A stretch of 64,000 nucleotides of DNA from Fratercula arctica (taxonomy: Eukaryota; Chordata; Aves; Charadriiformes; Alcidae), in the NCBI GenBank assembly GCA_947846985.1, contig CANTUZ010000020.1, positions 3,115,959-3,179,958 on the forward strand, read 5' to 3'. Position numbers and translations under genes: made by a program. Below the pieces are notes generated by a model. The model searched no databases. It worked only from the letters and a program-made list of their open reading frames with translations, and was not told the DNA's origin. This document shows positions 57,701-64,000 of this stretch, piece after piece; the first letter of the stretch is position 1, and every line of letters starts with the position of its first letter.

Positions 57701-60700
57701 AATTTAGAAGAAAATGTGTAAGTCAAGCACAAGCGAGTTGTGGAGAAAACCAGAATCGTTAATTACCTCAAACTAAGATAATTTCAGAGACCGAAAACTC
57801 AAGTCTCGTGAAGCAGTTAAGGTCAATGCACAAGAAAAAAAATACCTTACTATATATTTATGCACACACAATTTAAATGCAACGTTTAACATTCAAAATT
57901 TTACTTCAAGATTCAAATTTCTTCAATTTGGCAACTGCACCTCAAGAGACAACATTCACCCATTTATCTTTGCATCTGACAAACTGGTTCCAGGTGATGC
58001 CACCCAACGAGCCCGCGGCAGAGCCCAGCATTTCGGGACATGGGAAATCATTAAAGCCTAACGAGATGGCTTGGGTTAGAAACACCGCACTCACAAGGAT
58101 GAAACTCTGGGCCCTATAATGGTGGTACAAATGAGAAGACCAAGGCGAAGAGCAACTTGAGTCATTCTGAAGCTGTACTTATGATCTAGAGCATCTCTGG
58201 GCTTCTCCTTTCCAGCCAGGCTGGATTCCCTACGGCAGCTCCCCCGCCACCGAGCGGTTTCCAGCACAGACACCAAACACCCTGCTCAAATGACGCCTTC
58301 CAACTCGGACAATCAGGAAGACAGCAGTTTGGGATTGTTAGTTGGTTTGGTTTTTTTAACCAATTCTCTTCTTTTTAGGTCTTTATTTTCAGCGAAAAGG
58401 AACATCAAGGACACATCCTGTTTCGCTCTTTCTGTGAAGTAATTCCCATTGAGGTTAAAGGAAATATTTCCAAAATGCCAAACCCAGCACTAATTACACA
58501 TGTCCTCCAAGTTCTCTGTGTTCTCAGCTGTTTCTAACTCAATGGAGATGAGCCATAGGAGTTCAGACATGTGGCTTCAGACTCCACCAGGCTGAAACCA
58601 GGCTGCAAAGAGCCCAACATCACCAGGGGAATGCAAGTAATTCTAAATCACGCAAAGGTAGTTACTAACGACACTCCAAGACAACCAGAAGTCATCCACG
58701 GGGGATCACAGGACGAATCGAGGTCATTTAAACATCTCTTAAATGACAGCCAACACTTTGTCAGAGCTAACACTGCGCAGCAAGAAACTGTGGCTTGAAA
58801 AAACACTGTAAAGAAGTACTAGCAAAGAAACCCCAAGTCCACTGGACAAATAGTCCCTTATTTAAGTCATCTGATGGACAACCCTTGCAACAGAACCTAG
58901 ACCAGAATGCAAAGCTCTGAAGTCTCCAGAGTTCAAGACTTTATCGTAATTCTGTTCCTGCTTCCTAAAAAAGAAAAACTGTGCTGATTTCTGAAATTAA
59001 GAACAATAAGGAAGGGTCTGGGGAGCCCATCTGTATCACTGCATGGGCAAGCTTCAAACCCTACCAGGCACTAGGCTTCTTTAATCAGATTACATTTTAA
59101 AACCAGGCAATTTACTTTGTGATGCCAAACTTGAAAGGACTTCTCTTAGTGTCTTAATTAGGATGAAGAAAAAGTCATTTCACCTAATTGCCAACCTGTT
59201 TCAATATTAGATTTGAAAGGCCACCTATGACATCTTCAGACTGGTTCGGCCTAAGAGTCTGAAAAACAGCAGGCAATAGGATTAGATATAAATCTAATGA
59301 GATAATGTATTTACATAATATTTATGGCACTCACTCTTGGACAAGGTTGTGTTCTTGCGTCTTTAGTATGCAGCACTACAGACACTTCCCTTTAGCTGGA
59401 AAAAGCTTGAGGTTTGTTTTTAAATTTAATTTCCCTTTAAAAGAAACCATGTGTTTAAATAACAAGGGAAGAGTGCTAATGTAATCTGCGTTTACCAAAC
59501 CTAAACAACCTGAAGTCAATCTCTGACTTTCCTTAAGCTAAATAACACAGACTCTCTCGGAGAGGCCAGTAAAAGCCTTGCGCACACATTCCTGTTTTAA
59601 AAGCAACTTCTTCCGTAATTTCATTAACATGCTGCTAGTTTCAGATGTTTATACTGATTTTAATCCGAAACGCCTAATAGCCATGCAAGGTGGGGTACGT
59701 CATCAAGAACGTGGGCATATGCATGTGGTCTCGGCACTTGGCATCTCAGGGTCTCCTGGACATTTAAGAGGTTCACCTTTACTGACCAGGGGGGAAAACA
59801 GCCACCTTAACACCACTGTACATACGAGAGTCTGCTAAAATTGTTGCTTTAGGAAAAAGTAAAGTAAAAACCTACACAAATCTACACACCGTATAGATAA
59901 AAATAGTTTTAAACTCAAGCACCTTATTCAGCAGTCTGGATTTTCTTCCAGGATTCAAACACCTAGAGAAAACTCTGCCCTGGCACATGTTGTTACGGAG
60001 CATCCAGCCCCACATCCAGTTGGAGTTCAAGGGTGATCAAGAAAGCTTAGCTCAGATATTCATCCACGCTTCTCAAAGGCCATCTCCCAGTTCACGCAGC
60101 AAAGAGATTCCCTGATAAATCCCGAACATTTCTCAAGCGAGCCACAGTGATTCACTGCAGGACAAAAAGTTATTGTAAATTCAGGTTTAAAAACGTGCAC
60201 TTGACAAGATGAACACCCCGGTACCGGATGGCATTAAAGCGCTGCCTTACTTCAAGCAGGGCATTTCCCCACCCAGGAGAGGGCAGCAGGCAAGTTCAGA
60301 AAGCAGTCCTTTGGGAAACAGGATATAAATAGCTCTGAGGACATAATACAGGCTCTCCAGGTTCCACACAGGAGAGAGGGCACGTTCACACACTCCAGCA
60401 CCAATTTCCTTCCAAACACAGCGCACATCTTCCTGCCCTCCATCTTTAATTAAGCATTTTACCCCTTCATCAGTCTATTGAAGATCTTTCTGTTGCTGAC
60501 AGCTACAGTCCCAGGTGGACTAACATTTCAATTTATGTTTTTCTCCCTTCTGCAGAGAGCAGCTGTATGAGCTTCTCCAGGCTGTTGCTATAGAAACAAA
60601 TCAATCCTCAACAGTTTTATTTTTACCAGTTTCTGTGAAATAGGATTTATCTCATTTCCATGACTAAGCTGTATTCCAGAGCGAACTCTCTGGGACAGTG

Positions 60701-63499
60701 ATGGTGCCATCTCAGCATCGGACAGGACCTCGCACCCAGTGTCAATGACAAGAGGAAATGGCCATCACCCTTATTTAAATGCGCCTTCTTCACTCCAAGA
60801 GGACACTTCACCTTGAAACAATTCCTCTTAGCCAGAGCATTACCGAGATGCAGCTGCATCCGTGGAGTGGAAAAAAAGCAGAAGAATGGATGGCAGAGCC
60901 TGGAAGCCCAGGGACATGCTGGAAAAGCTCAGCAGAGCACCCACCCGAAAGCTCAAGCACCCATCAGATGACAAGCCCCCTCCACGCAGGCAGAAGGATC
61001 TGCACGGGCAGGCTGGATTCAGCTCAGCGTAAGCTCCTCATGAAAGGCGAAGGGCTCACATGGGAGTCGAGGCATTAACACACGTTATCTGCTGCTGGCC
61101 AGAGAAACAGCCCCTCTGGGCACTGCGAGGGAAGGAGCTCAGCCTCCAGGAACTTCTCTTATCCTCATCCAAGTGCAGCTGGGAGAAGGCTTTCCTTTCT
61201 GGTTTGGGATGAACGCAGGTGTAATCTGTATATATTACCTCCATTCTGTATCACATCTCTCACTTATGACTTTTACATCCTGCTCGCTTTTCCTACAATC
61301 TCACTAAAACAATGCATTACATTAAAAGAAAAAAAAAAAACCACACTGGATGAACACTGTTTCTTGGCTCAGCCACTCCTAATATATCAAAGACTGCTTC
61401 ATACATTCATCTTTAGAAAGTTCAGTTCTCTGCCAAGCAGCCTTAATCAGCCAGAGTAGCACTGGACCCACGTCACCCAACTGAGCAGTTCCACTTCCAT
61501 AAATACATGTTATTTAGGCAGCACATACGCAGACAGGAATTGCAGCACGCAGGGAGCTGCGGCAGGACAACCTCTCTGCGAGCAGAAGAGAAGGGGAGGG
61601 GAGATGCTGCCCCTTCATACTGTCACCTGCAGGTTTCTGCCATTTCCCCCCTCTTGGATCCAGAAACTGCGTAGCCTCACGAAACAAAAGTTTTCTGTTA
61701 GATCGGCCAGCTGGAGTGATTCACTCTGGCACAGCCGCGCAACAACCCAAACGAGTATCAGGGAAAGATGGGGGAGGACACGACCACCGCTCTCAGCGGC
61801 TAACTGCTTAGTGGTAACCTTCAAATTTCACTATTAAGTGCCAAAAACTGTATGTTAAATATTCAGCATCCAGCTGAACTCTGCACAGCTCCTGCCTTCG
61901 GAACACAGAGCATTCTGGATGTACTCAAATCTGCAGTGACATTTCTTCAGTTTCGGGACTGTGGACAAAAGTACAGGGGAACAAGGCTGTGGAAATGTCA
62001 GTATCTCATTGCTCAAATATCCCATATTTGTTTACATGCATCACTGTGGTTTGGGTCCTGAAATTGCTCCACACAGCTCAATGATAGGATAAGAAGTTGG
62101 GGTATACAGATGAAAAAAGCCATCAGGGAATCTCACAAACATCCACTGAAGTCTCATGAGCATCCACTCTGCCATCAAGGTAAACAGAGAAATCCCCCTG
62201 CATGAATGTGCCAGATGTGGCTGCTAATTCCAGCATCAATAGAATGAGCCCTGAAGTCTTCAAGATGCAAGTTTCAAGACTGCACCTGGCATTTTAACCA
62301 AACCATCACTGCCTGGCTCGAACCACTCCTGCCGGCACCCTGAATGCAAACCACCTTCTCAGACCTTGGGCTTCTTACAGCTATTTAGGATGATCGAGCC
62401 AGCTCTTCAGCCAGTTGTGTTCAGGGCATCCGTCCTGTTTATGGATGCATTTCACTGTTCCTGACATGATGGGACAGAACGCAAACCTTCCGTGATCTCT
62501 GCGAATGCGAAGAGCTGTAAAATGATGCTCCTGGGAAGGCAGGTAACCTAGCAATGGGAAAAACCACCCCGGGAGCCCTGCCTCCTCGGCTCCGCTCCTG
62601 TCCCAGCCCCGGGTGATGCATGGGGATACTGCAACCGTTTCAGTCCTGGCATCTCTCAGTGGGCAATAACTCAGTTCTGACTCCCTCAGTATCCTCAACA
62701 CAGCCGGACCCACTTAACGCTCCTCACACCACATCTGAGCCCACGGAGTGTTTGAGGTGCCCTGTATGAGCATATGGATGTTTCCAAAACCTGTTTGGCA
62801 CTTCAAAACACTCTGCTGAGAAACTCTGAAAGCAAAGCCAAAGTCAAGCTAATGCATTCTCACCCTCCGTCTGACATAAACACATCGTTACTCCCAAGAG
62901 AGCAAGTCCCAGGACACTGCAGGACTCAGCACACGGGTAAAGCCTAATGGGAAGTCAAGAGCCAGAAGAATTCGCCCCAGCCTGGACACCCACCTGTGTC
63001 ATAGAGCCAACAGTCAAGTAATCAGTCACAGAGGTTCTGAGTCACTGCCTACACAAACAGTTAAGACACTTTTACTCAGAGTTAACAGAGAGATTTCTAT
63101 CCAACGTGCTGTGCTCGGAGCATTTTGCTCAAAGGCTGCACCACTTCCATCGATTCACATCTGCTCCCAACTCCTTACCCGTTTAATTCCACTCTCGCAC
63201 ACCCCACACAGCACCGCTGTGCCTCTCTTCAACTTCTAACCATCTTTTCTGCCAACCAAACCAGGCAGCATCAGGTTGCTGCCCGCTGCGTGCTCAGCAC
63301 GGGAACCTCAGAGGGCACACAGCGTGTCTGGAAAGACGCAGGGCAAAACTCTCCCTAGGGAGTTTCGTGGAAAGGGAAGCCACCTACACGACACAATTTC
63401 CATGTGCACGCCAAGCAAGCCCTGGGTGCTACAGAAAAAGCAGGTCTTCCTCGACAGAGAAAAACAGCATCCGTGGCTTAGGGGAGCAACGCAGGGCAT

Positions 63500-63541
63500 G
63501 GCTATGGTGACTTGTCTGAGGTCCCACAGCAAGTTTACAGA
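63500..63541 (-). mobile_element. Possible short MIR-like fragment
   Basis: The only match is the plus-strand block tggtgacttgtctgaggtcc followed by cacagcaag, similar to the MIR core GTGACTTGCCCAAGGTCACACAGCAAG. It is too short for a firm call. Confidence 0.35.
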
Positions 63542-64000
63542 AAAAAAAAAACCCACCCCATCCTCCCCAGACCCAACCCTCATCACAGCGTCATGCTGAC
63601 CAAAGCAAGCAAATAAAATGTTCCAAAGCTGAATCAGAAGATCACACAGATACAAAACACTTAAGAGTCACTGCCAATAATTGCAGCCTTCCTGAATTAT
63701 TTAAAAAGTGCTTAGAAAACAATTCAGAAAAAGAGCCAGTGCACACCTAATGCCTGTGGCACTAATACTCTTAGCAATACCGGCACTCAGGTATCTAATT
63801 AAAGAGAGATCTCTGCTGCTTTGCTGTTTGCACAGCAGGGTGTGGAATAGATAGACAGTTTAAAAGTGGGCGAGATTATTAATCACAGCACCAAAAAGAG
63901 TGAAAGACCCAGCAACGATTCCTAACACAGCCCAGTTTTATGAGAAGGCACCAAGAGGAACTTCCTTTTAATGGGGGAAGGGGAAGACAGGGAAATAACT

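Larger units (their letters stand above)
1..64000 (-). other. ANKS1A: ANKS1A gene body, partial at both ends
   Basis: The whole window appears to lie inside one minus-strand gene. Eleven coding exons between 42887 and 17126 join in frame to about 617 codons. The translation matches the ANKS1A (Odin) family in order: an ankyrin block, the [15 protein letters not shown] linker, a RERPPPPAKPPPDEEEE stretch, a PYELLLTAETKK block and a serine-rich segment with [17 protein letters not shown]. Known family biology: a cytosolic adaptor phosphorylated downstream of EGFR, PDGFR and Src-family kinases. Its SAM domains bind Eph receptors and its PTB domain binds NPxY-type motifs. Seen here: only the ankyrin and linker half. 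The first coding exon and the SAM/PTB exons are not in the window. The paralogue ANKS1B is the main alternative, but the [14 protein letters not shown] repeat and the serine-rich exon favour ANKS1A. Confidence 0.9.
42888..64000 (-). other. ANKS1A: ANKS1A 5' intron, 3' part (extends past the window)
   Basis: 21.1 kb upstream of the first visible exon. I saw no exon with the expected N-terminal MGKEQELLEAA-type sequence and no CpG island, so the promoter and first exon should be above 64000. Four MIR/CORE-SINE-like remnants were recognised (about 45018, 46605, 47540 and 63500), plus poly(A)/poly(T) runs such as those at about 51759-51773, 53618-53630 and 54701-54714. No CR1 was recognised. Open frames here are short and lack domains. 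Confidence 0.75.

Noticed and set aside
1..64000. CRISPR arrays, operons, tRNA or rRNA genes
   Set aside because: No regularly spaced repeats, no tRNA-like A and B boxes in tRNA context and no rRNA sequence were seen; the window is a vertebrate intron/exon region.

Overview
The window is nuclear DNA from a bird, most likely a neognath. Evidence: multi-exon genes with canonical GT-AG introns, several 5'-truncated CR1 LINE copies with the typical avian 3' end (a tcatagaatggtt-type start and a ggttggaagggacct block when read antisense), a few very old MIR/CORE-SINE-like remnants, and long homopolymer runs. There are no prokaryotic features: no operons, CRISPR array, phage or insertion sequence. 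The species cannot be fixed from the sequence alone.

The only gene I can support is ANKS1A (also called Odin; ankyrin repeat and SAM domain protein 1A). It lies on the minus strand and runs past both ends of the window. Eleven consecutive internal coding exons were read by hand between 42887 and 17126. Every junction has GT/AG sites and every reading phase matches its neighbour. Together they make 1852 nt, about 617 codons. In transcript order they encode six ankyrin repeats and the start of a seventh repeat-like segment (42887-32646), a linker with a YEALYN tyrosine motif (31328-30941), a proline-rich and acidic stretch (29118-29026), a PYELLL segment (24752-24635), and a long serine-rich exon (17697-17126). 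The start codon exon is upstream, beyond 64000. The two SAM domains, the PTB domain and the stop codon are downstream, beyond position 1.

Layout, low to high coordinates: 1-17125 is the 5' part of a large intron, with three CR1 copies, one MIR-like SINE, a strong G-quadruplex motif, a 40-bp tandem duplication next to a Z-DNA-type tract, and several AT-rich blocks that look like conserved noncoding DNA. 17126-42887 is the exon-bearing part, with introns from 95 bp to about 6.9 kb. 42888-64000 is the 3' part of a long 5' intron, with four MIR-like SINE remnants and no CR1 that I could recognise.

I found no previously undescribed system. The points most worth a second look are a skippable 63-nt ankyrin-region exon behind a weak donor, a splice acceptor whose pyrimidine tract is a run of ten C, a lineage-variable linker at the exon 29026-29118 / 24635-24752 junction, and the DNA-structure motifs near 4.06 kb and 6.1-6.2 kb.
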